This document shows, piece after piece, positions 10,468 through 22,592 of a DNA stretch of 64,000 bases. The notes under the pieces are model-generated. The model ran no database searches. It was not told where the DNA came from and worked only from the letters and a program-made list of their open reading frames with translations. Origin of the DNA: Lithodes maja (Eukaryota; Arthropoda; Malacostraca; Decapoda; Lithodidae); contig JBAKBP010003091.1 in the NCBI GenBank assembly GCA_037953745.1, positions 1 through 64,000 on the forward strand. Direction: 5' to 3'. The position numbers and the translations under genes are program-made. Positions within the stretch are counted from its first letter, which is position 1. Each line of letters starts with the position of its first letter.

Positions 10468-12064
10468 ATTTGCTGCGTTTTCTGTTACCCCAAAGTCTGA
10501 TAACCCACTCTCATTATAGTGGGGTGGCACAAAATGAACAAGGGGCGATCCAGACTTTTAAATATATACATTATATGGACAACCTTTCCTGACTATTTAA
10601 CAATGAAAGTAAATATGCATTGCAGAATAATTACTACAAAGCAAATAAAGACAAAATAAACGCGAAATAGCGTAATATTATAATATACCAACTATCATGA
10701 GGTATGTCAGGGAGGGAGCAGGTCTTTCCCGCCCTCAGACCATTCCGACTAGAAGATCCCGCCCGCTTTGCTAGGTCCTTCCCGCCCGAATGTTGTGGGC
10801 GGGAAGAGCCAAGCAATCAATCTTTCCTTGGCTGATTCCGCCCTCCAAGATTAGACCGTCCTGCCCATTTGTATGGTTCACACAACCTCAGCTGATCTTG
10901 CCTAAATGTGCGATGCAAAACCTTGAACCTTGAAACCTTGAAATTCGTGATTGCATTATATATTTTGTCTATTATGAGTCAATTTTATTCAGATTAGGAA
11001 GGTTATTCGAGACAGTCTTAAGCATTTCAACTATCACAGATCCTTCCTAAGCTGTATGAGATCGTCTAATGACAGCCGGAATTAATAAAAAGGTGACATA
11101 AACCTCAAGGGGTAATGTCACGTTTTCATGATCACTCCATTATTCGCTACTCTACTGTATTTGCAAAGTAACTGATTTCTATAAACATGGGAAATATGCT
11201 AATCACCATCGGCTGAAAATGGACAATTGGCAAATTAATTGGTTGTGATTTTTCCTATTAATGGGCGTGTTTTAGTCTGATCGTCATATATATATATACA
11301 CAAGGTTGATACAATCACAAATTTCAAGGCTACAGGCTTTTTCATTGCACATTTAGGCAAGCACAGTTTAAGGTATACGCGAACCTTACAAACGGGCGGG
11401 ACGGTCTAATCTTAGAAGGCGGAATCAGCCAAGGAAGGATTGATGTTTGGCTCTTCCCGCCCGCAACATTCGGGCGGGAAGGACCTAGCTAAGCGGGCGG
11501 GATCTTCTAGTCGGAATGGTCTGAGGGCGGATTAGTCAGTAAGCCTGTCAGGGACTGGAATAATCGACAACAGAGCATATCGGCAATAAATTTGAATATA
11601 TACAATTTAAGATGTGTTGTGACATTACATATTAGGTGAAATTATACAACATATTTATTTGTTTAATAGTAGAGCAAGAAATAATCGCATACATAGAAAT
11701 TTCAATAATTCTGAGGAGTGACGGATTAATTACCGTGACGAACACTGATTTTCTGAACTTGACTCTTGGGAAGACGACAAGGTCAAGGTCACGAGGCTAC
11801 AAGCACATGCTCAGCTCGGCCACTTCTCCCTCACTACCCTCAGCACTCCCCACGCAGCCGTGGTGCTTTGCTAAACTCTGACAAATGTTATGATATTTAT
11901 ATATATGCGTGTACTGTTACTTAGTAATATTGTATTGTGTAGCCTAATCAACCCAAATGATATAAATTTAAGTAAGAATACACCAAAATATAATCGTGAT
12001 TAGGCGCGAATGGAGTGGCACTGCGGCTGCGGCCATGTGCTCCAATGTTTATAAACAACAGGCT
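10468..12064. repeat. satellite-like repeat monomer A (holds an inserted DNA transposon)
   Basis: The monomer opens with a CCCCAAAGTCTGATAACCCA block and a small hairpin (CATTTTGTG...CACAAAATG). It continues through matched landmarks (GAAATAGCGTAATAT, CGGCAATAAATTTGAATA, ATAATCGTGATTAGGCGCG) that recur in the same order in monomer B (21281-22362) and, more diverged, in monomer C. It is interrupted at 10713-11545. Monomer C begins directly afterwards, so A and C are in tandem. No coding capacity was found. Confidence 0.8.
10713..11545. mobile_element. non-autonomous DNA transposon, long inverted repeats, 8-bp target duplication
   Basis: The arms at about 10729-10965 and 11313-11530 are inverted copies of each other and rich in CCCGCCCG/GGGCGGGA motifs. 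The insertion is flanked by TGTCAGGG at 10705-10712 and 11546-11553. Monomer B (about 21508-21520) has the same sequence with a single TGTCAGGG and no insert, which gives an empty site in the same window. An 8-bp duplication is typical of the hAT superfamily, but the outermost bases do not show a clear hAT terminus, so the superfamily is inference. No transposase frame was found. Confidence 0.85.
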
Positions 12065-13060
12065 TTACATAAGCTGCATTTTGTGTCGCCCCAAAGTCTG
12101 ATAACCCACCCACTTATCAGTGGGGTGGCACAAAATGTACAATTTTTACGAGCCTGCCTTCAAAATGTATATGCCTACATAATAATACAACATTTGCTTA
12201 CTATTGTTGAACTTGAATGTAAATATATATTACAAAATGACCACTACAAAGTAAAACAATGAATATAATAAAGACGAAACATCGTAATATAATAAATATT
12301 ATGAGGTATTTCAGGAACTGCAATGATTGACGACTAGACATATCGGCTATAACTTATAATATATACAATTGAAGATTGTTTGTGACATCATATATGAGGT
12401 GGAATTATACAAAACATTTCTCTTTGTAACATTAGAGTAATAAATAATTGCTTAGGTTAACATTTCAATAATTCTGAGTATGAGTGGCGGAATATTGTAG
12501 GTGACGAACACTACCATGCAGCCGGTACAAGGGCTATCCCGAAACTCAGTCCACCTCCCAGCTATAGCAGACGAATACCGGCGTGCTTGGCATATATATT
12601 TACCCCTATGGTAAAGCAGCCGCTATGCCCGATCTACATTCTTGCCTAATCACGATTTTATGTCAATGTATTTAACATGGCTTTATTGTATTGACTAAAC
12701 TGACCAACAATAACTAACCTAATCCAATAAAATCAAGTACAATACATCAAAATATAATCATGATTAGTAGTTTGATTACTGATTGTAAACACGAATGTAG
12801 CGGCACCACGGCTGCGGCTATGTTCCGACATTTCTAAAATAAATGTTTGTACATGTCAAGATTATTATTTGAGTACTTATTTCGGGATTATTTTGATCTA
12901 TTTGAATTTGTACAACATTGTGATGGGTATGCATATAATATAATGGCTTAATTTTGAGTATATGTAGGTTATACAAAGTCTAATATAGGTTATCGCCCTT
13001 TCATACGATTATGACACTTCTTTCGGATATTCTGAGGATATAGCTAGGTACATTTATAAT
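12065..13060. repeat. satellite-like repeat monomer C, left part
   Basis: It begins with GCATTTTGTGTCGCCCCAAAG and follows the same order of landmarks as monomers A and B, with more substitutions. It ends at AGGTACATTTATAAT. In monomer B this is followed without a break by TATGACATCCAAATCG. Here that continuation is found only at 21145, after an 8-kb insertion. Confidence 0.75.
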
Positions 13061-13461
13061 TGAAATGCTGGGTGTGAAGGGAATTTTTCTGTCCTGACAA
13101 CTCCCCAGGCCCACTTAGGGTCAACCTTTCCTGGGGCCTGGCGCGGGGCTCGAACCTCTGAAGGGAGTTTAACCCTCCTAAAAACCCACAGGTTTTGAGA
13201 TGCCTTGGGTGGGGATCGAACCCTGGTTAGTAACCATATCCTCCATAGGTCAACCAGGCCCGCGCGCTAACCCACTGTACTACCACGGACGTATAAAAGT
13301 ATAGTAACCTTAGTCCGATTTGTAAGAACCAGGTGATAGTCTCGTGGTGTTTCACGTGATGAGTTTATTGGACTTCCCATCAACGACTATTTTACACTAT
13401 ACCTGACGTCAACTCGGATAGTACATTATTGGGGTTGCGGGATATTTCCGAGGGCATTACA
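13061..13461 (-). repeat. 401-bp tRNA-related repeat, copy 1
   Basis: Its ends are TGAAATGCTGG and GGCATTACA. On the minus strand it contains a tRNA-like segment (A-box-like GTGGTAGTACAGTGGGTTAG and B box GGTTCGATCCC, about 13290-13205) and a second B-box-like GGTTCGAGCCC (about 13152). It could be a dimeric tRNA-derived SINE. Its TG...CA ends, direct repetition and 5-bp flanking duplication also fit a short LTR. Confidence 0.7.
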
Positions 13462-13610
13462 TTACATCCTTCTTTAACTAGGCTAGTCCCTAGCCTCTTT
13501 AAGGTCGTAAGGTATCGTAGCTATATCACCTCAGCAATCTCAATATTGTTAGGGTCCGCGTGATGGGTGCTCTATGTAGCGACCAGATCACGTTCCGTGA
13601 CTACCACCAA

Positions 13611-14011
13611 TGAAATGCTGGGTGTGAAGGGAATTTTTCTGTCCTGACAACTCCCCAGGCCCACTTAGGGTCAACCTTTCCTGGGGCCTGGCGTGGGGCT
13701 CGAACCTCTGAAGGGAGTTTAACCCTCCTAAAAACCCACAGGTTTTGAGATGCCTTGGGTGGGGTTCGAACCCTGGTTAGTAACCATATCCTCCATAGGT
13801 CAACCAGGCCCGCGCGCTAACCCACTGTACTACCACGGACGTACAAAAGTATAGTAACCTTAGTCCGATTTGTAAGAACCAGGTGATAGTCTCGTGGTGT
13901 TTCACGTGATGAGTTTATTGGACTTCCCATCAACGACTATTTTACACTATACCTGACGTCAACTCGGATAGTACATTATTGGGGTTGCGGGATATTTTCG
14001 AGGGCATTACA
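13611..14011 (-). repeat. 401-bp tRNA-related repeat, copy 2
   Basis: Nearly identical to 13061-13461 over its full length and separated from it by 149 bp of unrelated sequence. Two such direct copies around a short spacer resemble a TRIM-type miniature LTR element. I see no clear primer-binding site or polypurine tract in the spacer. Confidence 0.75.
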
Positions 14012-16200
14012 TTTAAACCCCAGATCAGCCTAAACTCTCAACCTCCACCAATTCCCACCCTGCCAGCCTACCCTCTCACGACCACATTCAGAACGGAAAA
14101 TCACCCCCGTACATAACCCCTACCTCCTCTTCCCCCCCTACCTTAACCCCCTCTTCACCGTTACCCCATCCGCCCCAAATTCCACCCCCCAAAGATCCCG
14201 CTCGACAAAATACCACGCCCATCCAAATCCAATCACAAAACTTTTTCCACCTTGACTAACCCCCAAAATACTACTCTCTCTCACCCCAAACAACATAATC
14301 AACCTCTCAACCTCAACCACTCCTCGAAATCCCATCCACGTCTCTCCCGACAATAAAATCAGTCCAACTTCAACCCCTCTCAAACCACAACCCTGCCTGC
14401 CCAGACCCCCCCCCCCCCACCATCTCCCTATCAAATCCCCACACTCCAAACCTCCAGATCATCGTAAACCCTCAACCTCCAGCCTTACTCACCCTTCCCA
14501 CAACCCCACTCGCGACCACAACTCTACACAATTCAACCCCTCCCCAGCACCAACCTCTTCCACAACAACAACCCCAACTCGACCTGCATATTTCACCTTT
14601 AACGCCCCCCTATCACTACCCACGACCGCAACCCTTCAAACCACCCCTACCAATAAACCAGACCTTCACCAAGACTAACGGCGACCCTAACTAATCCAGC
14701 CCCTCCTGATGATGATGATGATGATGATGTTCAGTACTGGATTTTCCATGGGATTTTGTTTTGTATTGTTCTAAATTCCTAAGCGATTGGGCATGATTCT
14801 ATAAATTTACATGTTTTCCATATACTGTATATATTATATATTTTTTTCCCCTTAGTAGTACTCCCTTTCTTGTTAGCCTACACTTTTCTTACTATCTTTT
14901 AAATTTGTTTTATACATTGTTAAACACTTTAGCTCTTCTTAATTTTCCTGTGTTCTTAATTATCTGTTCTTTCGTCAAGTTCTTTTATCCTCTTTTCTTT
15001 CCTTTTCCAACATCTATGTATTTTCTTCCCTCGTTCCCTTCTTTCTTGATAACTCCTATTAGTTTTCAGTGTCTAGGATATATGGCCTGAGTAATCTTGT
15101 CATTTTTTTCCTAATTTCATTATATTATTCACATTCCAGGATAAAAAAAATTAAGTTTTTGTCTCTCTTTTCTGAACAGTCTGTTGCTAGTCGGGATGAC
15201 AGTAATCTTCGTCCTCAGCGACAGGCTGCCATTTCCCTCCAACCTAACCCCCTCACCGACCTGACCTGGCCCCCCTAAACAAACCTACGTACTCCAACCT
15301 TGAGGTACGAGGTCGTACCTCATATAAAGGCGACGGAAGTAAAATACCACAGGAACGAAAAACCTGAGAGCGAAACCTCCACCCCTAACGAGCCACAGGA
15401 ACGAAAATCCTGAGAGCGAAACCCCCATCCCCAACGAGACCCCCCTGTCCCTTTTCCATCCCCGATTTGGTCTCTCTCTCTCTCCCCCAATTCATTCCAC
15501 ATATTATACGTCTCTCAATCAGTCTTCTAATATACAAACCACAATACTTTACTCACTGATATTCTTGATGTACCACCTAAGTATGTATTTAATTATGTAA
15601 CCCATACAGGCTATAATACTTTCATTGTGTAGGTTTGAGGCGATCTAAGACACCTTAGCTTCCATTTCACACCAAATCAGATCGTGATTACGTCAGCCCA
15701 GTATTTAGTTAACAATCCTAGTCCCCCCCCCCAATTCTAGCAATTCTATGTCTCTAACCTCCCGTTGTTTTATCCACGAACTATATATATTCCCAACCTT
15801 CCTAATACCACCTCCATTTCACTAGACAAAATACCTAGGAGTAATTCCAAGATTAATTATGAAATTACACCTGACAGCCCCATAACTCACTGAGATCCAC
15901 ATTGCTATTTTATTGATGTACCAACTCCCTAATGTTAACATTATTTAGGGAACTTGTAAAAAGAGAAGACACCTATCTTCGTTCCCCCATTTTTAGCAGT
16001 TAGCTATACATAACCTCACGTTGCATTGTTCGTCTGTCAATTTGTGTCCATTGCCAGTTCTTGTATTGATTTATGCCTGTTGATTTAGATAAGTTAATTA
16101 CGAGTTATGTAACAACCTTTAACCACGACTCTATACACCCGATAACCCTATGCCAGTTATTGTATTGATTTAGGCCTGTTAATTCGGATAAACTCACTAT
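14012..16200. other. A/C-rich, strand-asymmetric DNA and simple repeats; no gene seen
   Basis: From 14012 to about 14700 the + strand is almost entirely A and C with scattered CCCC runs (a C tract at about 14407). A (GAT)n run lies at about 14707-14730. From about 14730 to 16200 the DNA is AT-rich with pyrimidine tracts. Frames here are low-complexity and I consider none coding. Confidence 0.6.
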
Positions 16201-16229
16201 GACCAATCTGCAGACGATTATCAGGAGAG

Positions 16230-19200
16230 ATGCAGGAAAGCTACCTCGTATCTCTCTCTCCATGACGAGTATAGATATAATTATGTACCCCCGTGCTCAG
16301 TCGCCCCCATTGCCTTGTTCTTCTAGTAACTAAGTGTATATATAATATTAACCGGAGTATGCCACCAGTATTGATACGACATAGCGGCACTGTCCTTGTG
16401 TCGTATTGTGCCACGTGCATACCAAACTGGTTTTCATCATCTTATTAGGACGACGTCTTAATATGCCGTCGTTTATGCATGTATTCAATCCTTAGGTTAA
16501 TTATCCGCCATTGTGTTCCTCTCTTCCATTTACTTTTCCACAATTGTTATACGTCTTCCAATCACCTCCTCCGTATCCACAATCCACACTACTCTGTTTT
16601 GCTTCGTGACCCTATGCTCAGTGGTCACCTGTTTTGTGGGTCACCCTGTCTTTTGCTCCTTCACGCCCCGCCTGCACACGCCACCCTACCTGTTCGATCG
16701 TAGGGGAATGCCACCTCTATGTCCAGCGCATTAAGGGTCACAACCCTAGGTCACGAGCGGCGCGGCGCCTAGCCTCAACCCCCCCCCTGTAAAGACGCCC
16801 AGACGAACGTTCTAACATGCCGATCCCGTTCATTTCCTCACCCCAATAAATAGCAGATAAAGACTCATTCTTGTAACCCCATTTACTACCCTCTAACTTA
16901 CTAGCCCAACTCACAACCTGAACCAGGAGGGCAGACGGCGCGAGGCTACAGCAGCCAACCTCTCACCCCTAAGAAGTCGACGGTTCCGCCTGACTTGCAT
17001 ATTAACGAAAACTACTATTATGAGCCCCATGAGTAATCCTAGTAAGTAAAAACTAGAACCCAGGATCAACCCTCCCTAGAAGTATCACTCTTGACACCAC
17101 CACATCATAAGAAAACCCCATTAGCGTAGAGAATCCCATATATTCATATTTAAGGAGTGGCATGCCCCCCCACCCCAAAGGGACACCCCCAACCCCCGCG
17201 GACGTTCACCATGACCCACACTTAGCCAACAACTTCTTGCCAGACACCAGGTGAATTTCCAACAGGTGATGAACTAACCCTCTAAATACCTATCCAAATA
17301 CCATCCTATCCCATCCTTAACCAAAACCAAAATCTTCCTTATCCCATCCTAGATTAAGAATAGCATGTCAGCTAGACCAGAGAAGGATATTTAGGTGAAT
17401 TGATGAATAATACCTCCCAGCCTATTCACGTAGTGCGCCAGTAAAGTAGTCCCTATGAACCTTCACCAAATCTGCCTAAATAACTCTACTAGTACCTCAT
17501 ACTAGAGTTAAGATATCCACAGTCATAAATCAGATCACAAGTTACTTACCGCCACATTAAAGACCCCCTCCCTAACCCCCTAAGTTCACCAGAATAAATT
17601 AACTACTTCATAGCATTGACATCCAATACTTCTAGAACATTCCTGAAGCTTCCTTGACCTGCCTATAAATAAGACCCAGAGACAACAGTCGGGCAGTTGA
17701 ATATTAGAGCCCAAAAGCAACGGCTGGCCTCACTGCGTTGGCGTCTAGTCTTCCCTCCCCCCCTCAAGATTCACGATAGTTCGGCGTTCCGTAATCTGTG
17801 CAACTCTGTGAGGAAGTGATTTAACCCTTTACGAATATTTTATTGCGATCGGGACTACCGGCAGTAATATTATATTGGTAGACAACAAATTCACAAATTA
17901 TTGATTGTTTCATTAACTTCTGATAGTGCACCCTCCGCTACTTGAGCTACGAACGATCATAACTCATAACTGATCTAATATTATTTTTATTAATCTCACC
18001 ACCACACCCCCAATGAAATTAATTAAAGTATATATGATCCACCGGGATTCGAACCCGGGTTATCACACACATATTTTTACCACCTTAACCATTACACCAC
18101 CAGGACGGTTAAAGGTTTATGCACACGCCTACGACTTATTATCCATTCTCGAATACTGGATATTAGTCTAATCATGTTCATACTCCCAACCGCACTATGG
18201 TAGCCTACTGTTTAAGTGAGAGGAAAGAATATTCATGGGGCACAGATCATATAGACCGGCCTCTCGAAGAAATATCCCTAAACCTACTAATAATATTATT
18301 TTTATTAATCTCACCACCACACCCCCAATGAAATTAATTAAAGTATATATGATCCACCGGGATTCGAACCCGGGTTATCACACACATATTTTTACCACCT
18401 TAACCATTACACCACCAGGACGGTTAAAGGTTTATGCACACGCCTACGACTTATTATCCATTCTCGAATACTGGATATTAGTCTAATCATGTTCATACTC
18501 CCAACCGCACTATGGTAGCCTACTGTTTAAGTGAGAGGAAAGAATATTCATGGGGCACAGATCATATAGACCAGGCAGAAAGATCTTTTTATGTTAGAAG
18601 GGATTATGCGAGAAACTCTTGAGTGAGGACTCGGCAAGAATAACTCCTTGGCAACAATCGACTGTCTTAACCCATCAGCAATTGTTGGCAAAAAGGTGCT
18701 CAACCGCCCGCAAGAAACCCATCTGCAACCCCTCTACACTACCGGACAGCTTGGACGGCCCCAGAGCTACTGTTAACCCCCAACATCACTAACGCAAGAT
18801 AACCAGGAAAACTCCATCACAGTGTTACTTCACAGAGTACCAGTGTTACGGTGCAATTAACTATCAATCATCCAGTGTATTCGATTGTGTCTCAACACTC
18901 TCTGATGATTAGGAAACAAGTAATTATGCTAGTACACATTAATATATATAAGTGAAATTCAGCTTAGGCGAACTGACTCCCGTAATTATTCTTGCCATCA
19001 GGTTTAACCTGATTCGCCCTCACTGATATTTTTGGTCCGAAGTATCACCTAGACAAGTGAACATCCTAGACCAGTGCAACTAGTAACAGTTATCCCTTTA
19101 CGTTAATTCTTGGGCAATAACCACATTACTTATACTTTCATCCTTGAGTAAGAGTCATATTACCAGAGAGAGTTAACAAAGCGAAATGCCTAACCTGTGT

Positions 19201-19542
19201 GATTCATGTACCCTACGTATCATAAAGCAATGTGATCAGAAGAATAATGCCTGAACGTTGAAAGTGGGAAGTATGTCTCTATCCAAATCCGCGATAAGTG
19301 CTGGGAGGTGGTAATAAGTCCAATAACCTACCTGAGTGCTCCAACCTCTATTGTTCGTGGAATTCTATTACGTACCTTCTACCTGAGTGCTATTGAGAAT
19401 AAAGCTGTATTACAAACCATTTATCTGAGATTATCTATGTCCTCTGTTGATTCTCTTTATGTATTTTGCAAGAAATCCAATAACCCAGTCTTGCAGAACT
19501 CACCTATACCAAGTTAATCCTGTATAAAATCAGGGCATAACA
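16230..19542 (+). repeat. long LTR of a gypsy-type element (left boundary approximate)
   Basis: The right end, GGCATAACA at 19542, is followed by a primer-binding site and then gag. A reverse-strand copy at about 26228-29400 matches its right end (TGTTATGCCC...AACTTGG) and its left part (CATGACGAGTATAGATAT, CGGCACTGTCCTTGTGTCG), which shows that both belong to one repeat of about 3.2 kb. The LTR contains a 305-bp internal duplication with tRNA-like sequence (17987-18573). The true left end is unresolved. Confidence 0.55.
17987..18573 (-). repeat. tandemly duplicated tRNA-derived SINE unit (305-bp period)
   Basis: Two near-identical units, 17987-18291 and 18292-18573. Each contains on the minus strand a tRNA-like head (GGTGGTGTAATGGTTAAG A box and GGGTTCGAATCCCGG B box; 18118-18047 and 18425-18351) followed by an AT-rich body. 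A third, diverged copy of the head is at 25020-25115. The anticodon region is not a folded tRNA, so these are SINE heads and not tRNA genes. Confidence 0.75.
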
Positions 19543-19543
19543 T

Positions 19544-19558
19544 TGGCGGCAGCGGTGG
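19544..19558 (+). other. primer-binding site of the gypsy element
   Basis: TGGCGGCAGCGGTGG starts one base after the LTR end CA at 19542 and precedes the gag ATG at 19630. This differs from the primer site shared by the Gmr1-type elements. The tRNA was not identified. Confidence 0.6.
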
Positions 19559-19629
19559 TTCTTGATTTGCATAGAAGATTTCATTGCATTACATTTTTTG
19601 AAACAATAGAAGCATGGTAACATCGCAAA

Positions 19630-20761
19630 ATGGCAGCTCGCTATTACACTCACATTCCCAAGTATGATGTAAACACGTATGATATCGCCACTTACTTAGA
19701 CATAGTAAAGCCAGTGTTAGATTTGGCACTTCAAAATGACCGCGAGAAAATCGCCGTTGCATTATTGCACATTATGCAGTTGGGAAGAGCCGTTTCCCAA
19801 ATTGCTAAACGGGTAACGCCAAAGCTTACCTGGAACCAGTTTCGATCCCTCGTGATCCAGACCTTAGGGCCACTTTTGGGTTCCCTCGTCGCCCCCAAAA
19901 TAATAAAAGTCGACGAGATCAAGTATGAAGGGGATATCAATGTGACCCTCGTACAACTCTACAGATACGTGAGGACCACGTATAGCTCTCAAGATGACGA
20001 GCAACAAAATTAACCCTTAATCACCGCATTGTTCGACATCCTCCCACCCCACATCACCGCCCATCTCGACCTGTACGGCTCATTCGAAGAACATATGCTC
20101 TCCATCAGAGAAATGTGCCAACTCGATCAAGTGGTATATGAAGGACGCCTGGACGTCACCCTAACCAAGGTATGGGGGCACATCAAATCCGCATGTCCCT
20201 CGCGAACCCTTGAATACCAAGAACAACAGGTGTTCCTCTCCCTGGTAAACCTCCTTCCGGTAGACATCTACCAACATTTATGGACAATGGGACAGCGAGT
20301 TTCCACCAGAACATCCGAGAAATACGGAAACTTCTACGGACACCCACCACTCCAAACAACTCGCCAGCTATGACAAATGAGGAACAACCCTTCACCATTA
20401 CCAACTCGAGTCCGAGGTCTGTTCACCCACATCCATCCATTCCCTCACATTCCCCCTTAGCTATTGAAATTTGTTCACCCCCAGCCATGTCTAAACACCC
20501 TGTGAATCCCCTATCCACCCCTTCAGCCCCTATCCAAGAAAGTAAATATATTCCTCCACTTAACACTATCATCAATAAGTCCCTCCATTCCCCTAAGGAA
20601 TCAAACTCTATGCACCCTTCCAAAATGACTCCCGATGAAAGTCCAACCCCAGTGCACTCTTCCTTGCCTCTATCCTCTCTGACCATCCCTAAATTTTCCC
20701 CTGCCCAGCCATCCACCAAAGATAATCTTCCATCAATTGTGTTACCCCATAAACCCCCTCC
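19630..20761 (+). pseudogene. gypsy gag, broken and truncated
   Basis: The first frame (19630-20010) opens MAARYYTHIPKYDVNTYD and ends in a TAA. A related second stretch follows directly (about 20020-20370, with DILPPHITAHLDLYG and VYEGRLDVTLTKVWGHIKSACPS). It repeats the theme of the first part (YEGDINVTLVQLYRYVRTTYSS), so the gag region may hold an internal duplication. After a frame change a proline/serine-rich segment (20376-20761) runs until it is cut by copy 3 of the 401-bp repeat. No zinc knuckle, protease or pol is present. Assignment to gag rests on position after the LTR and primer site and on composition. Confidence 0.55.
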
Positions 20762-21139
20762 TTTTTCTGTCCTGACAACTCCCCAGGCCCACTTAGGGTC
20801 AACCTTTCCTGGGGCCTGGCGCAGGGCTCGGACCTCTGAAGGGAGTATAACCCTCCTAAAAACCCACATGTTTTGAGATGCCTTGGGTGCGGTTCGAATC
20901 CTGGTTAGTAACCATATCCTCCATAGGTCAACCAGGCCCGCGCGCTAACCCACTGTACTACCACGGGCGTACAAAAGTTTAGTAACCTTAGTCCGATTTG
21001 TAAGAACCAGGTGATAGTCTCGTGGTGTTTCACGTGATGAGTTTATTGGACTTCCCATCAACGACTATTTTACACTATACCTGACGTCAACTCGGATAGT
21101 ACATTATTGGGGTTGTGGGATATTTTCGAGGGCATTACA
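20762..21139 (-). repeat. 401-bp tRNA-related repeat, copy 3 (lacks first 22 or so bases)
   Basis: Same sequence as 13061-13461 apart from the missing left end, where it abuts the broken gag. Its right end TTACA is followed by ATAAT (21140-21144), the same five bases that precede copy 1 (13056-13060). Confidence 0.8.
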
Positions 21140-21144
21140 ATAAT

Positions 21145-22362
21145 TATCACATCCAAATCGATTATTTATATATGGATATATACAAAAAGTCTTAAAACTG
21201 TTATCAAGTTCCGAAAGTCTGAATCGGGTTGAGTTTCGACCCTGTGGAAGAGCAGGGTTGTCATTTTGTGCCACCACACTTTAGCTGCATTTTGTGTCAC
21301 CCCAAAGTCTGATAACCCACTCTCATTAAAGTGTGGTGGCACAAAATGACAGGGGCGATCCAGATATTTAAATATATACATTATATGGACAACCTTTCCT
21401 GACTATTTTTTGAGAATGAAAGTAAATATGCATTGCAGAATAATTATTACGAAGCAAATAAAGACAAAATAAAAGCGAAATAGCGTAATATACCAAATAT
21501 CATGAGGTATGTCAGGGACTGGAATAATCGACAACAGAACATATCGGCAATAAATTTGAATATAATATTATACAATTTAAGATGTGTTGTGACATTACAT
21601 ATTAGGTGAAATTATAAAACATATTTATTTGTTTAATAATTTAATAGTAGAGCAAGAAATATTCGCATACATAGACATTTCAATAATTCTGAGGAGTGAC
21701 AGATTAATTACCGTGACGAACACTGATTTTCTGAACTTGACTCTTGGTCAAGGTCACAAGGCTAGATGCCCCACCCCTCGATATATCTACGTTCCTACTG
21801 GCCCTCACGCAGCCGTGGTGCATAGCGCGGTCGAACCTATAGGCCCTATTTCACAAATGTTATGATATTTATATATATGCGTGTACTATTACTTAGTAAT
21901 ATTGTATTGTGTAACCTAAGCAACCCGAATTATATACATTTAAGTAAGAATACACCGAAATATAATCGTGATTAGGCGCGAATGGAGTGGCACCGCGGCT
22001 GCGGCCATGTGCTCCAATGTTTATAAACAACACGCTTTAGGCCTACATATCAAGATCAATAATTAATGATCCATCATTTCGATATTATTTTGATCTAGTT
22101 GAATTTGTAAATTTTTTTGATGACTATTCCTATAATATAATCGCTTACTTTGAGATATTATATATAATAACTCTGGTAGGTTATCGGCCTTCTATAGGAT
22201 TATGACGCTTCTTTTGGACATTCTGAGGATCTAGCTAGGTACATTTATAATTATGACATCCAAATCGATTATTTATATATGGATATATACAAAAAGTCTT
22301 AAAACTGTTATCAAGTTCCGAAAGTCTGAATCGGTGAGTTTCGACCCTGTGGAAGAGCAGGG
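21145..22362. repeat. satellite-like repeat: end of monomer C and all of monomer B
   Basis: 21145-21262 completes monomer C (CATCCAAATCGATTATTT...GAGCAGGGTTG), and the same tail closes monomer B at about 22252-22362. Monomer B starts at about 21281 with GCATTTTGTGTCACCCCAAAG and is free of the insertions seen in A and C. It therefore serves as the empty-site reference for both. Confidence 0.8.
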
Positions 22363-22548
22363 TTGAGTTGGCTTGATATTGGACACCCTTTTATGGCATT
22401 TGGGTATGAAATACGACACCATTTCCAGTCTATCGGAGATAGTGATGGTAAAGGAAAATGCGGTAATTGGACACCCCTCAGGGCATTTGGGTGTGAAATT
22501 TCCAGTCTATCGGAGATAATGATGGTAAAGGAAAATGCGGCTTTTAAT

Positions 22549-22592
22549 GAGAGTGGGTTATCAGACTTTGGGGTGACACAAAATGCAGCTTA
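22549..22592 (-). repeat. inverted copy of the monomer start block
   Basis: GAGTGGGTTATCAGACTTTG...ACACAAAATGCAGCTT is the reverse complement of the block that opens each monomer. Together with 21281 it gives monomer B inverted ends of about 44 bp, so the 'satellite' may be a DNA transposon present in tandem. Confidence 0.6.

Noticed and set aside
14138..14449. Minus-strand Gly/Val-rich 103-codon frame
   Set aside because: Product of the A/C-rich strand-asymmetric tract. Low complexity, no motif.
18047..18425. tRNA genes (also at 25030, 30655, 35488 and within the 401-bp repeat)
   Set aside because: A and B boxes are present, but anticodon arms do not form and each is followed by a SINE-like body or lies in a repeat, so they are tRNA-derived SINE heads.
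20423..20869. 148-codon minus-strand frame
   Set aside because: Antisense of the Pro/Ser-rich gag remnant, running into the 401-bp repeat. No motif.
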